Shown here: piece after piece, positions 1 through 11,553 of the stretch
Numbering within the stretch: position 1 is the first letter of the stretch
How the letters are laid out: every line of letters begins with the position of its first letter
Origin: Komagataeibacter melomenusus
Lineage (GTDB): Bacteria; Pseudomonadota; Alphaproteobacteria; Acetobacterales; Acetobacteraceae
NCBI RefSeq assembly: GCF_013155395.1
Contig: NZ_JABJWC010000033.1
Coordinates: forward strand, 1 to 38,979
Reading direction: 5' to 3'
Length of the DNA stretch: 38,979 bases
Notes under the pieces: model-generated
Database searches by the model: none
Seen by the model: only the letters and a program-made list of their open reading frames with translations
What the model was told of the DNA's origin: nothing
Position numbers and translations under genes: made by a program

Positions 1-115
1 CCGAGAAGCAGATCAAGCCCCCCCCTGCCACGAGCAGGAAGATCAGCCCCCTCTGCGCGGCGGGCGCGGCCATCCATGCCGCCCCGCCCCACTTCAGCCA
101 TAATTCCCTGAACAT
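1..115 (-). CDS. Putative membrane protein, N-terminal fragment cut by the window edge
   Basis: An open frame starts at an ATG at 115 and runs off the left edge without a stop. The 38 visible residues are a Trp-rich, mildly basic N-terminus (it begins MFRELWLKW) and then a hydrophobic stretch of about 16 residues (RGLIFLLVAGGGLICF). This has the shape of a first transmembrane helix or an uncleaved signal anchor. A second in-frame ATG at 73 would start just before the hydrophobic segment. Neither start has a convincing Shine-Dalgarno sequence. No family can be named from so short a piece, and the frame could still be chance. The reading direction matches the neighbouring genes. Confidence 0.4.
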   Translation of the reverse strand, partial: MFRELWLKWGGAAWMAAPAAQRGLIFLLVAGGGLICFS

Positions 116-508
116 GATTAACAACCAGATTACCTGAACATAAAGCCCTACAAATACGTCTATGCATGCCCAAGGGCGCGCCCGAGAAACCCCTGCGGGC
201 AACAGGTTGTCCCCCTGCGCTACGGCTGCGCCGTGTTCCCTAAAATCGATGGCTCCATAAAAAGAGAATGTGCCTGTTAGGTCTTTCTTAACGAGCCGGA
301 ACAGTAAATGAGCAGCCCCCTGCCCTGCAAGATATTATCTGGTTTTTTCACTTATTTCCCAAGTGGATGCCCCTGATACGCTGCGCTGTTTATTTTGGCA
401 GTATAAATATTGCAACCAGGGGAAGGCATGGCTGTAGCAGGCTTTTTTTATCATTATATTTTATAATATAACGCATATTAATTCACAATACGCCATAACA
501 GCCCATGC
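116..508. other. Intergenic region with no recognisable gene
   Basis: This stretch lies between the start of the left-edge gene and the terminator of the helicase gene. I found no coding frame with codon-usage support and no tRNA-like fold. It is G+C-poor toward its right end: about 435-490 is almost only A and T, including an imperfect palindrome around 452-472. That composition would suit a promoter, but I cannot assign one. Nothing else was seen. Confidence 0.5.
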
Positions 509-545
509 AAAAAGGCGCCCGACCAGAGGCCAGGCGCCTTTTTTT
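509..545 (-). terminator. Intrinsic terminator of the helicase gene (bidirectional)
   Basis: GGCGCC at 514-519 pairs with GGCGCC at 533-538. The stem can extend imperfectly through the Gly/Cys-codon-like centre (GGCC against GGTC on the minus strand). It is flanked by five A on the left and seven T on the right, so it has a U-tract in both directions. On the minus strand it lies 55 bases after the helicase stop. Confidence 0.75.
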
Positions 546-599
546 CAATCATGCCGATGCCGTGGCCCACCTGTGCATGCAAGGCGGGCCGAGGCCGGG

Positions 600-1940
600 T
601 CAGACCGCGCGGCGACCGCCGCCACCACCGGCGCGGCTGCCACCGGGGCGACCACCCCGGCCACCACCGGGCGGGCGACCACCGCCAGCCGGACGCGCGC
701 CGCCACCGGGGCGCCCGCCGCCGGGCCGACCACCGCCGCCGCCACGGCCACGGCCGCCGCCACCAAGCACGGGCGGCCGCATGGTCGAGTTCTCGGCCGC
801 TTCCGAATGATACGGATGCTCGGACACCACGGGGATCTTCTTGCCGATATTCTTTTCAATATCACGCAGCCAGGCGCGCTGCTCGGCATCGCACAGCGAC
901 ACCGCCCAGCCTTCGCGCCCCGCGCGCGCCGTGCGGCCGATGCGGTGCACATAGCTCTCGGGCACGTTGGGCAGGTCGTAGTTGAACACGTGGGTCACGT
1001 CATCCACGTCGATGCCGCGGGCGGCGATATCGGTCGCCACCAGCACCTTCACATTGCCTGAACGGAAGCCGGACATGGCCCGTTCACGCGCGCCCTGCGA
1101 CTTGTTGCCGTGAATGGCCTCGGCGGTGATGCCGTGCTCGTTGAGGAAGGTCGCGACCTTGTTGGCCTCATGCTTCATCAGCGTGAACACCACGGCGCGC
1201 TCAACCTTGGGCGAATCCACCAGCAGCTTCAGCGCCTCGCGCTTGTTGCCGGTATCGACAAACATCACGGCCTGGCGGATGCGGTCCACCGTGCTCGACG
1301 GCGGGGTAACCTGCACGGTGGCCGGGTCGCGCAGCAGGCCATGCGCCAGGTCCGAAATGGTCTTGGGCATGGTGGCCGAGAACAGCAGGGTCTGGCGGTC
1401 GGTGGGCAGGGCTGCGACAATCTTGCGGATATCGCGCACGAAGCCCATGTCGAGCATGCGGTCGGCCTCATCGAGCACCAGCACTTCAAGGCCGGACAGG
1501 TCGACATGGCCCTGGCCCATCAGGTCAAGCAGGCGGCCGGGGGCGGCGACGAGCACGTCCACGCCACGGCGCAGCGCCTCGATCTGGCGGCCCTGCCCCA
1601 CGCCACCAAACACGACAGCATGGCTGAAGCGCATGTGGCGGGCGTAGGAGGCAAAGCTCTCCCCGATCTGCGAGGCCAGTTCACGCGTGGGCGCCAGCAC
1701 CAGGGCGCGCGCGCCCTTGGGGTGGGCGCGACCCTTCTCACGGAAGAGACGGTCGAGGATGGGCAGCGCAAAAGCCGCGGTCTTGCCCGTGCCGGTCTGG
1801 GCCAGACCCAGCAGGTCGCGCCCTTCGAGCAGGTAGGGAATGGCGCCGGCCTGGATGGGCGTGGGCGTGGCGTAGCCTTCCTCGTCCAGTGCGCGCAGCA
1901 GCGGCTCTGCAAGATGAAGATCGGCAAACGTCGTTGTCAT
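600..1940 (-). CDS. DEAD-box ATP-dependent RNA helicase, RhlE type, with Gly/Arg-rich tail
   Basis: The 446-aa product is an RNA-remodelling ATPase of the RhlE/DeaD kind, active in RNA decay, ribosome assembly and cold adaptation. Visible motifs in order are the Q motif (TPTPIQ, 25-30), Walker A (AQTGTGKT, 47-54), DEAD (VLDEAD), SAT, and the motif VI arginine finger [10 protein letters not shown] in the second RecA domain. The last ~65 residues are almost only Gly, Arg and Pro ([11 protein letters not shown] and similar), an RGG-like RNA-binding tail typical of this family. I chose the ATG at 1940 because AGGAGG sits 7-9 bases upstream and the protein then starts MTTTFADL, as homologues do. 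A frame extending to 2027 has no such support. The gene is monocistronic, with a terminator at 509-545. deaD and rhlE cannot be told apart with certainty here. Confidence 0.93.
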   Translation of the reverse strand: MTTTFADLHLAEPLLRALDEEGYATPTPIQAGAIPYLLEGRDLLGLAQTGTGKTAAFALPILDRLFREKGRAHPKGARALVLAPTRELASQIGESFASYARHMRFSHAVVFGGVGQGRQIEALRRGVDVLVAAPGRLLDLMGQGHVDLSGLEVLVLDEADRMLDMGFVRDIRKIVAALPTDRQTLLFSATMPKTISDLAHGLLRDPATVQVTPPSSTVDRIRQAVMFVDTGNKREALKLLVDSPKVERAVVFTLMKHEANKVATFLNEHGITAEAIHGNKSQGARERAMSGFRSGNVKVLVATDIAARGIDVDDVTHVFNYDLPNVPESYVHRIGRTARAGREGWAVSLCDAEQRAWLRDIEKNIGKKIPVVSEHPYHSEAAENSTMRPPVLGGGGRGRGGGGGRPGGGRPGGGARPAGGGRPPGGGRGGRPGGSRAGGGGGRRAV

Positions 1941-1945
1941 GAATG

Positions 1946-2000
1946 GCGCCTCCTGGCGCAAAAAAACGGGGCAGCGCACCCGTGGGAACGCTGCATGCCC
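1946..2000 (-). promoter_or_regulatory. Structured 5' leader of the helicase gene: terminator-like hairpin and RBS hairpin
   Basis: Reading the minus strand toward the start codon, GCAGCG (1994-1989) pairs with CGCTGC after a 12-base loop. The stem extends by GGG/CCC across a three-base bulge, and seven T follow at 1966-1960, which has the form of an intrinsic terminator. Immediately after it, GCGCC-AGGA-GGCGC (1959-1946) forms a five-base-pair hairpin that holds the AGGA of the Shine-Dalgarno in its loop. The ATG is at 1940. Such an arrangement would allow attenuation or control of ribosome access; that role is inferred. The rest of 1941-2238 shows nothing recognisable. Confidence 0.5.
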
Positions 2001-2238
2001 GGGTGGCGAACCGACAGATGAAGCCAAAACCGGCCCGCATGTGCATGGGAGCAGTCGTTCTGTCGTCGCAAGGATATCATGTAAGGAATAGAGGCCGGTC
2101 CAGTCTGCTTATGGTCGTATCCCCCGCGTCAAGGACACGTGCAATCTAGCCAGCACGGGGAACAGGCGCGGTCCGTTCCCGAGCGTGATGCTCTATCGCG
2201 TTGCGGCCCCAACCGCAAGCTTTTAATGCGCCCCGGCT

Positions 2239-2850
2239 TCAGCGCGGGGGAAAGCGGTCGGTCAGGATGACTTCGCTGTCAGGCAGCTTGCCCACGCGCG
2301 GGGCCGCCGCCTGCGTGCCCCTGCCGATCACCACGAACATCGCCACCACATGGTCGGGCGGCAGGTTGATCAGCCTGCCCACGGCCTCATAATCAAAGCC
2401 ATCCATCGGGCAGGACTGGTAGCCCATGGCGGTGGCGGCAAGCATGAGCGTCTGGGCGGCCAGGCCGCAGCTGCGCATGGTTTCGTCCTGCTGCACCCAT
2501 GCGCGGCCTTCGTAATAGCTGGTGATCCTGGCCGCCATCTGCTGCCTGAGCGCATCGGGCGCGCCATCGAAGTAGCGGGCGGGGTCTTTCTTCCACGCAT
2601 CGCGGTCGGCGCAGAGCACGATCAGCACCGAAGCCTCGGTCACGTGCGGCTGGTCCCACGCCACCTTGCGCAGTTCATGCCGCAGGGCGGGGTCTTTCAC
2701 CACCACGAAGCGGCAGTGCTGCACATTGAACGCCGAAGGCGCCATGCGGGCCGCCGAAAGCAGGGTGCGCAGTTCGGCATCGCTGATCCGGTGGTCGGGA
2801 TCATAGGCGCGGATGGCGCGGCGGGTGCGGATGGCTTCGAGTGTGTCCAT
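2239..2850 (-). CDS. Nitroreductase-family FMN oxidoreductase
   Basis: The 203-aa product belongs to the nitroreductase/NADH-oxidase-like flavoprotein family: FMN-bound homodimers that reduce nitro groups, quinones or other acceptors with NAD(P)H. The N-terminal IRTRRAIRAYD motif with its arginine pair is the usual FMN-phosphate contact. It is followed by the family's SAARMAPSAFNVQHCRFVVV stretch and, late in the protein, an acyl-bed region GYQSCPMDGFD and a conserved IGRGT-like strand. The start at 2850 is supported by a purine-rich GAGGGGAAGG about 10 bases upstream, located in the 29-base gap after metW. It probably shares the metX-metW transcript. Its substrate cannot be read from the sequence, and a role in methionine metabolism is not implied by position alone. 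Confidence 0.88.
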   Translation of the reverse strand: MDTLEAIRTRRAIRAYDPDHRISDAELRTLLSAARMAPSAFNVQHCRFVVVKDPALRHELRKVAWDQPHVTEASVLIVLCADRDAWKKDPARYFDGAPDALRQQMAARITSYYEGRAWVQQDETMRSCGLAAQTLMLAATAMGYQSCPMDGFDYEAVGRLINLPPDHVVAMFVVIGRGTQAAAPRVGKLPDSEVILTDRFPPR

Positions 2851-2879
2851 GGGTCGGGTGCCTTCCCCTCGTGGCGCGA

Positions 2880-3494
2880 TCAGGGGCGCGGGCCGTCCTT
2901 GCGCCGCAGCAGGAACAGCGCCTGTTCGCCAAACAGGTTGGCCAGCCGGATCGAGCGCCGCCACGGTGCGCGCTCGCCGTCCTCGTCAACGGCCATCCAT
3001 TGCTGCACACCATACCCCTCATCGCGGCACAGCGTCAAAAAGTCGAGAATGGTGCACGGGTGGATGTTGGGCGTGTCGTACCATGGCCTGCTCCACACGC
3101 TGGTCATGGGCATGCGCCCGCGCGTGAGCAGTTGCAGGCGCAGCCGCCAGTGGCCGAAATTGGGGAAGGAGACGATGGCATACCGCCCGATGCGCAACAT
3201 CTGGCGCAGCACCTCACGCGGGCGCTCGACGGCCTGGAGCGTGCGTTGCAGCACCACGTAGTCAAAGGCGTTATCGGGGTAATGGGCCAGGTCATGATCC
3301 GCATCGCCATGCATGACCGGCAGGCCATGGGCGACCGAGCGGGTCACCTCCTTCATGTCGATCTCGATGCCACGCGCATCACAGCCGCTGTTGCGAAACA
3401 GGTAGTCCAGCAAGGCGCCATCGCCGCTGCCCACGTCGAGCACGCGGGTGCGGGGGCGGATCATGCCGGCGATGAGTCGCTGGTCAAGGCGCAT
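2880..3494 (-). CDS. metW: Methionine biosynthesis protein MetW (methyltransferase-like)
   Basis: The 204-aa product has a SAM-dependent methyltransferase fold. RVLDVGSGDGALL is the nucleotide-binding motif I, and the family blocks VVLQRTLQAVERPREVL and SFPNFGHWRLRL follow; the latter is diagnostic for MetW. MetW works with MetX, and in Proteobacteria the pair is required for homoserine acylation in methionine synthesis. The ATG at 3494 begins two bases after the metX stop (TGA-cc-ATG), so translation is almost certainly coupled. A longer frame to 3530 would overlap metX and adds no conserved residues. The protein is cytosolic. Length is typical of the family and nothing appears damaged. Confidence 0.95.
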   Translation of the reverse strand: MRLDQRLIAGMIRPRTRVLDVGSGDGALLDYLFRNSGCDARGIEIDMKEVTRSVAHGLPVMHGDADHDLAHYPDNAFDYVVLQRTLQAVERPREVLRQMLRIGRYAIVSFPNFGHWRLRLQLLTRGRMPMTSVWSRPWYDTPNIHPCTILDFLTLCRDEGYGVQQWMAVDEDGERAPWRRSIRLANLFGEQALFLLRRKDGPRP

Positions 3495-3496
3495 GG

Positions 3497-4666
3497 TCAG
3501 GCAATCCCGGCATGTTCGGCGGCTCCGCACAGGAAGCCACGGATGGTACGGTCAAAATCCGGTTCATCAAGCAAAAAGGCATCGTGGCCCTTGTCGCTCT
3601 CGATCTCGACAAACGACACGTTGGCCGCCACCCGGTTGAGCGCGCGCGCCAGCAGCCGCGACTGCGATGTGGGGAACAGCCAGTCGGATGAAAACGACAC
3701 GATGCAAAAGCGCGTGCGCGTGCCTGCGAAGGGGTGCGACATATCGCCATCATGCTCGGCGCCGAGGTCGAAATAATCCATGGCGCGGGTGATGGTGAGG
3801 TAGGAATTGGCGTCAAACCGCCGCACGAAGGTCGAGCCCTGATGGCGCAGGTAGCTTTCCACCTCGAACATCTCGCCAAACAGCGCGCCCGGCCCCCCTG
3901 CCCCGCCCTTGCCCGGCTCATGGCGCACGCGGCGGCCGAATTTGCGCGTCAGCGCGGCCTCGGAAAGGTAGGTGATATGCGCCATCATCCGCGCCACCGC
4001 CAGCCCGCGTGCCGGGATCTCGCCGCATTCCCAATACCGCCCGCCATGCCATTGCGGGTCAGCGAAGATGGCCTGGCGGCTGACCTCGTTGAATGCGATG
4101 TTCTGGGCGGAATGGAAGGGGCTTGTGGCAATGGGCAGGGCCGCGAACACGCATTCGGGGTAGGTCGCGGCCCATTCGAGCACCTGCATGCCGCCCATCG
4201 AGCCACCCACCACCGCCAGCAGGCGGGTAATGCCCAGATGCCCGACCAGCAGCTTCTGCGCGCGCACCATGTCGCGGATGGTGATGGGGGGAAAGTCGGT
4301 ACCCCACGGCTCCTGCGTGCCATCGGGCAGTGTGCGCGGGCTGCGCGGCCCGGTGGTGCCCATGCAGCCGCCCAGCACGTTGGCGCAGATGATAAAGAAG
4401 CGGTCGGTATCGATCGGCAAGCCGGGGCCGACCATGCGGCTCCACCAGCCGGGCTTGCCGGTAAGCGGATGCGGGTCGGCCACGTACTGGTCGCCGGTCA
4501 GGGCATGACAGACCACAATGGCGTTGTCGCGCGCGGGCGAGAGCGTGCCATAGGTGCGGTAGGCCACATCAACCGGGGCGAGATGGAAGCCGCAGTCAAG
4601 CGGCAGGCCCTCGGCAAAGGTTACGCTCTGGTGCGACAGGCTGGTGGCGGGAATGGCGTTGTCCAT
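3497..4666 (-). CDS. metX: Homoserine O-acetyl/succinyltransferase MetX
   Basis: The 389-aa product is an alpha/beta-hydrolase-fold acyltransferase that activates L-homoserine in the first committed step of methionine synthesis. The oxyanion/early motif CHALTGDQY lies near residues 53-61. The nucleophile elbow GGSMGGMQ places Ser156. The catalytic Asp and His are expected in SSDWLFPT and in [10 protein letters not shown] near the C-terminus. Sequence alone does not securely separate acetyl- from succinyl-CoA use. The ATG at 4666 gives the usual N-terminus with the [13 protein letters not shown] block starting near residue 14. The ribosome site is weak (GGAT), so the start is moderately certain. 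An upstream frame to 4747 is low-quality sequence. metW follows directly. A leader with two small tandem hairpins lies upstream. Confidence 0.95.
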   Translation of the reverse strand: MDNAIPATSLSHQSVTFAEGLPLDCGFHLAPVDVAYRTYGTLSPARDNAIVVCHALTGDQYVADPHPLTGKPGWWSRMVGPGLPIDTDRFFIICANVLGGCMGTTGPRSPRTLPDGTQEPWGTDFPPITIRDMVRAQKLLVGHLGITRLLAVVGGSMGGMQVLEWAATYPECVFAALPIATSPFHSAQNIAFNEVSRQAIFADPQWHGGRYWECGEIPARGLAVARMMAHITYLSEAALTRKFGRRVRHEPGKGGAGGPGALFGEMFEVESYLRHQGSTFVRRFDANSYLTITRAMDYFDLGAEHDGDMSHPFAGTRTRFCIVSFSSDWLFPTSQSRLLARALNRVAANVSFVEIESDKGHDAFLLDEPDFDRTIRGFLCGAAEHAGIA

Positions 4667-4706
4667 TCTGAATCCGGCGTTGCATGAACAGGGATGATGC
4701 GCAAAA

Positions 4707-4735
4707 GGCAGCCCCTGCCGTATGGCACCCCTGCC
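4707..4735 (-). promoter_or_regulatory. Tandem hairpins in the metX leader
   Basis: On the minus strand two near-identical short hairpins follow each other: GGCA-GGGG-TGCC (4735-4724) and GGCAG-GGG-CTGCC (4719-4707). They end about 40 bases before the metX start. They could be part of an RNA control element, but they are short and I recognise no known riboswitch core in this 160-base leader. Low confidence. Confidence 0.25.
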
Positions 4736-4826
4736 CTGCCCTTGCAAGGTTCATGCCCACACGACGAGGCGATGGGCGCCTCCCGGAATATCCTTCTTTT
4801 ATTTACACGTTATCAATGAGTAACAT

Positions 4827-8261
<3,435 letters not shown>

Positions 8262-8397
8262 GCGGCCATTCTACCGCACTCGGGGCACGATGTGCACTCC
8301 TTTGCCGCACGCCCCAAAGCGGTGGAGGGGGGCGGCAAAGGCAGTTGTGGGCAGGCGGTAATCCGTTACACAATGTCTGTTGCGTAGAGAGGATATT

Positions 8398-8865
8398 ATG
8401 AAAACCGAACGTATTGATTCCCTACCCTGCATTGAAAATGTCGATTCAATCATGAATGCCATGGAACCGGGCAGCGCGCACGACAAGCTGGCCTATATTG
8501 TCGAAAATTGCAGTCCTTACACATCACTGGCTTTCTGTGCCCTGCTGTTCCCCTCCATTATCGTGGTGGATGGGTGCTTCCTTCTGGAGTATTATTATAC
8601 CGAAAGCAATTTCCTGGATGCCCGCAAAAACTACAATAACGATAAAAGAAAAATTGAAGAAAGTATGAACAACACTTTCCTTTACCTAGCGTTCGAAGGC
8701 TTCAGCGGGAACGTTCCGGATATGGTTTTTGAGGAAATAGGCAAGATTGTCCGGCTTTCATGGGACATGGTTTTAAAAAATACATTTCCTGAACGGGAAT
8801 TTGCCGTGAAATATTTTCATGATGAACAGGATTATGGTCCCGTTGTCACATTCTGCCAGAAATAA
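8398..8865 (+). CDS. Hypothetical protein, A+T-rich, plus strand
   Basis: I do not recognise this 155-aa protein. The ATG at 8398 is preceded by AGAGAGGA four bases upstream. A TTG at 8380 in frame is less likely. The protein is soluble-looking and acidic, with one hydrophobic segment (LAFCALLFPSIIVVDGCFLL, about residues 44-63) that is probably a buried core strand rather than a membrane helix, and a C-terminus ending YGPVVTFCQ. Its shape, a small acidic alpha/beta protein standing alone, is like that of many immunity proteins, but this is only an impression. Base composition sets it apart: the 60-base lines starting at 8641 and 8761 hold 21 and 20 G+C. It is the only plus-strand gene before 38 kb, diverges from dnaE, and converges on another unknown gene. 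This suggests horizontal acquisition. Confidence 0.75.
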   Translation: MKTERIDSLPCIENVDSIMNAMEPGSAHDKLAYIVENCSPYTSLAFCALLFPSIIVVDGCFLLEYYYTESNFLDARKNYNNDKRKIEESMNNTFLYLAFEGFSGNVPDMVFEEIGKIVRLSWDMVLKNTFPEREFAVKYFHDEQDYGPVVTFCQK

Positions 8866-9013
8866 CTCTTTAATGTTTCCATTCATGCTCAATACATAAG
8901 GAACAGGCACATGAAGGTTTGCAAAAATGGTCTTATAGCCGGGCGCGGGCCTGCGCACTTTCGTGCCCTGTCATGGTGCTGGCAGGGGCGGAATCAGGGC
9001 AGGCCATGCCCCA

Positions 9014-9493
9014 TCAGAAAAGCGTTGTAATCCGGTGAATGAAATTCATCATCGAGAGCCTGGCTTTATTCTCGATGGCTTTCTGTTCTTCGCGCTTTTT
9101 CTTTTCCTTCATGAATTTGACAATGCCGTTGATATCCAGTCCCGGCTCTTTTGCAAAAGGTGGCGTGCCTTCAAGCCTGAACAGGTTGTGCTGCAGCGCA
9201 TATTCGTTTGTGAAAATAAAAAACTGTGCCTGCTCATGCGTTTTCTTCATATGAAGAAACAGGTCATCCACATGCGTGCTGAATGAAAGCGCCGTATGTT
9301 GTTGAATGGCAAGGTTGTTATCTTCATACCAGATCGCATGCGCCCGTATGGAACCGTTCCAGTCAATCAGGAAACAGTCATCGTAGATGCCGGGCGTATC
9401 GTAGCACCTGATCCACTTCAGCGGCAGGTTGCGGTCATCATCATGGCTGAGCAGTTCAATATGGAGATGCCTGTAACGTTCAAAATAACTCAT
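9014..9493 (-). CDS. Hypothetical protein, minus strand, convergent with the gene at 8398
   Basis: The 159-aa product is not recognised. It starts MSYFERYRHLHIELL at 9493, behind a G-rich GGGGGTGGGGT that can serve as ribosome site. It has a mixed alpha/beta pattern with many aromatic residues (WIRCYDTPGIYDDCFLIDW, then HAIWYEDNN). A central segment THVDDLFLHMKKTHEQAQFF is followed by a Lys/Glu-rich helix KFMKEKKKREEQKAIENKA near the C-terminus, which could be a coiled coil. There is no signal peptide or membrane helix. Its base composition is lower in G+C than the flanking dnaE and lolD genes (24 of 60 in the line starting at 9061). The 148 bases between it and the convergent gene at 8398 hold no clear terminator. 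Confidence 0.72.
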   Translation of the reverse strand: MSYFERYRHLHIELLSHDDDRNLPLKWIRCYDTPGIYDDCFLIDWNGSIRAHAIWYEDNNLAIQQHTALSFSTHVDDLFLHMKKTHEQAQFFIFTNEYALQHNLFRLEGTPPFAKEPGLDINGIVKFMKEKKKREEQKAIENKARLSMMNFIHRITTLF

Positions 9494-9612
9494 ACCCCAC
9501 CCCCGTTCTTTTCCCGACCATCATGATACCACGAACCGCATCGCGCATGCGCTCAGTGCTTACGGCGCGGGCCTGCACGCCTGTCGGTCCTGCGTTTCCG
9601 GGCGCAAGGAGA

Positions 9613-10314
9613 TCACCCCTCCACCGGCACCACTTTTCCATCCCGCAGGGTCACGATGCGGTCCATGCGGCGGGCAAGGTCCATGTTATGGGTCGCGATC
9701 AGGGCAGCCACGCCATGCGCCCGCACGGTCACGAGCAGGGCATCGAACACGGCATCGGATGTATTGACATCGAGGTTGCCGGTCGGCTCATCGGCCAGCA
9801 GCACATGCGGGCGGTTGGCCAGCGCGCGCGCAATGGCCACGCGCTGCTTCTCGCCACCCGAAAGCTTGCCCGGCAGGTGGTCCAGCCGGTGTGCGAGGCC
9901 AAAATCGGCCAGCAGTTCATCCGCCCGCGCCCGCGCCTGCGCGCGCGGCACACCTGCAATCATCTGCGGGATCATGACATTCTCACGCGCGGTGAACTCA
10001 GCCAGCAGGTGATGGAACTGATAGACAAACCCGATCCGGTCGCGCCGCAGTTCCGTGCGCCCACCATCCGCCAGCGCGCCCGCATCCTGCCCTGCCAGCA
10101 GCACGCAGCCCGCATCGGGTTTTTCCAGCAGGCCCGCCACGTGCAGCAGGGTGGACTTGCCGGTGCCCGAGGGGGCCACAAGGGCCACGATCTCACCACC
10201 ACGCAGCGTAAGGTCCGCCCCGCTCAGAACCTCGAGCGTTTCCTCGCCGCTGATATAGCGGCGCACCACGCCATCAAGATGTAGCGGCGGGGCGGTATTG
10301 ACGGTGTCATTCAT
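9613..10314 (-). CDS. lolD: Lipoprotein-releasing ABC transporter, ATP-binding protein LolD
   Basis: The 233-aa product is the cytoplasmic ATPase that drives release of outer-membrane lipoproteins from the inner membrane to LolA. The Walker A motif reads APSGTGKST at 47-55, with Ala where most ABC proteins have Gly; I recall this variant as usual in alphaproteobacterial LolD. The signature LSGGEKQR, Walker [13 protein letters not shown] and switch His in ATHNMDLA are all present. The ATG at 10314 overlaps the lolC stop by eight bases (ATGAATGA), so the two are translationally coupled. This start gives the normal LolD N-terminus. A longer frame to 10401 lies entirely inside lolC and is rejected. 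The only nearby export partner is lolC, so the complex is likely LolD2 with a single type of membrane subunit or a homodimer of it. Confidence 0.95.
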   Translation of the reverse strand: MNDTVNTAPPLHLDGVVRRYISGEETLEVLSGADLTLRGGEIVALVAPSGTGKSTLLHVAGLLEKPDAGCVLLAGQDAGALADGGRTELRRDRIGFVYQFHHLLAEFTARENVMIPQMIAGVPRAQARARADELLADFGLAHRLDHLPGKLSGGEKQRVAIARALANRPHVLLADEPTGNLDVNTSDAVFDALLVTVRAHGVAALIATHNMDLARRMDRIVTLRDGKVVPVEG

Positions 10315-11551
10315 GGCGCAGGGCCTCCACCGGGTCGGTCTTGGCCGCCCGCCATGAGGGATAGAGCGTGGCCAGAAGCGAGAGCACCAGCGCCATGGCA
10401 ATCACCTCGATCACCTGCGACCATACCAGCTTGGCGGGCAGGTGCTCGAGGTAATACACCTCCGCATTGAACAGGTCGGTGCCGGTCATACGCTGGAGCA
10501 ACTGGCGGATGCGCTCGATATTGAGGCAGAACACGATGCCCAGACCGGTGCCGACAAACGTGCCCGTTACCCCCACCGAGGCCCCGCACATAAGGAAGAT
10601 ACGCATGATGGCGCCGCGCGTGGCGCCCAGCGTGCGCAGCACGGCAATATCGGCGCTCTTGTCCTTGACCATCATGATGAGCGAGGAAATGACATTGAAG
10701 GCCGCGACAAGGATGATGAGCGTCAGGATCAGGAACATCACGTTCTGCTCCACCTGCACCGCGCCAAAGAAGGCGTTGTTGCTCTGGGTCCAGTCCATCA
10801 CCCGCACTTCGCCATCCATCGCCTTTTCAATCGCCGTGCGGATGGGGATGACGTTTTCCGCGTCCTTCGTCATCACCTGTATCTGCGTCACCTGCCCCGG
10901 TAGCTGGAAATAGACCTGGGCGGCATGCAGCGGCAGGAACACGTAGCTGGAATTATAGTCACTCACGCCCGCATCAAAGATCGCCACCACGCGGTAGGCC
11001 CGCACGCGCGGCATGGTGCCGAATGCGGTGGCCGCCCCCTGTGGCGAGACAAGGGTAAGCCTGCCGCCCACGGTCAGCCCGGCCCGCTCGGCCAGCGTGG
11101 TGCCGACCACGATCGTGTCATCGCCGCCAAAGTCATCAAGGCTGCCCGCGACAAGGTTGTCACTCACCTCATGCAAGCCCACCAGGTCGGCCCGAGTCAT
11201 GCCGCGCACCAGCCCGCCCGCATTGTAGCTGCCTGAATTGAGCAGCACCTGCGATTCAACCAAAGGTGCGGCCGAGACCACGCCCGGCACGGCGCGCACG
11301 CGGCCTGCCACGGCATCATAATCGCTGATGGTGCGGCTCAGGCCATACACGCTCAGATCGCCATTAAGGCCGAGGATGCGGCCAAGCAGGTCGGCCTTGA
11401 ACCCGTTCATGACCGACATCACGATAATCAGCGTGGCAACGCCAAGCGCGATCCCGACCAGCGAAAAGATCGCGATGATGGAAACGAACCGTTCCCCCCG
11501 CCGGGCCCGCAGGTAGCGCCCGGCGATCATCCGCTCGAAGGGACCGAACAT
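10307..11551 (-). CDS. lolC: Lipoprotein-releasing system transmembrane protein LolC/LolE
   Basis: The 414-aa product is the inner-membrane permease of the Lol system. It has the MacB/FtsX-like layout: one N-terminal membrane helix ([25 protein letters not shown], split by the family's GIALGV turn), a large periplasmic domain of about 220 residues, and three C-terminal helices beginning with [20 protein letters not shown]. The cytoplasmic coupling segment [15 protein letters not shown], which contacts LolD, is intact. Only one membrane gene accompanies lolD, so it may act as the LolC/LolE hybrid (sometimes called LolF) found outside the gammaproteobacteria; the gene symbol is therefore approximate. 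It starts two bases after the proS stop and likely shares its transcript. Confidence 0.93.
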   Translation of the reverse strand: MFGPFERMIAGRYLRARRGERFVSIIAIFSLVGIALGVATLIIVMSVMNGFKADLLGRILGLNGDLSVYGLSRTISDYDAVAGRVRAVPGVVSAAPLVESQVLLNSGSYNAGGLVRGMTRADLVGLHEVSDNLVAGSLDDFGGDDTIVVGTTLAERAGLTVGGRLTLVSPQGAATAFGTMPRVRAYRVVAIFDAGVSDYNSSYVFLPLHAAQVYFQLPGQVTQIQVMTKDAENVIPIRTAIEKAMDGEVRVMDWTQSNNAFFGAVQVEQNVMFLILTLIILVAAFNVISSLIMMVKDKSADIAVLRTLGATRGAIMRIFLMCGASVGVTGTFVGTGLGIVFCLNIERIRQLLQRMTGTDLFNAEVYYLEHLPAKLVWSQVIEVIAMALVLSLLATLYPSWRAAKTDPVEALRHE

Positions 11552-11553
11552 GC

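Noticed and set aside
603-790. CRISPR-like or tandem repeat array
   Set aside because: The repeats are the coding sequence of the Gly/Arg tail of the helicase and have no regular repeat-spacer pattern.
4667-4826. SAM-II riboswitch upstream of metX
   Set aside because: The conserved pseudoknot core could not be found by eye on the minus strand; only short hairpins are present.
8911-9030. A 39-codon plus-strand frame with AAGGA upstream, in the convergent gap
   Set aside because: It overlaps the end of the gene at 9014, has no recognisable features and is within chance expectation.
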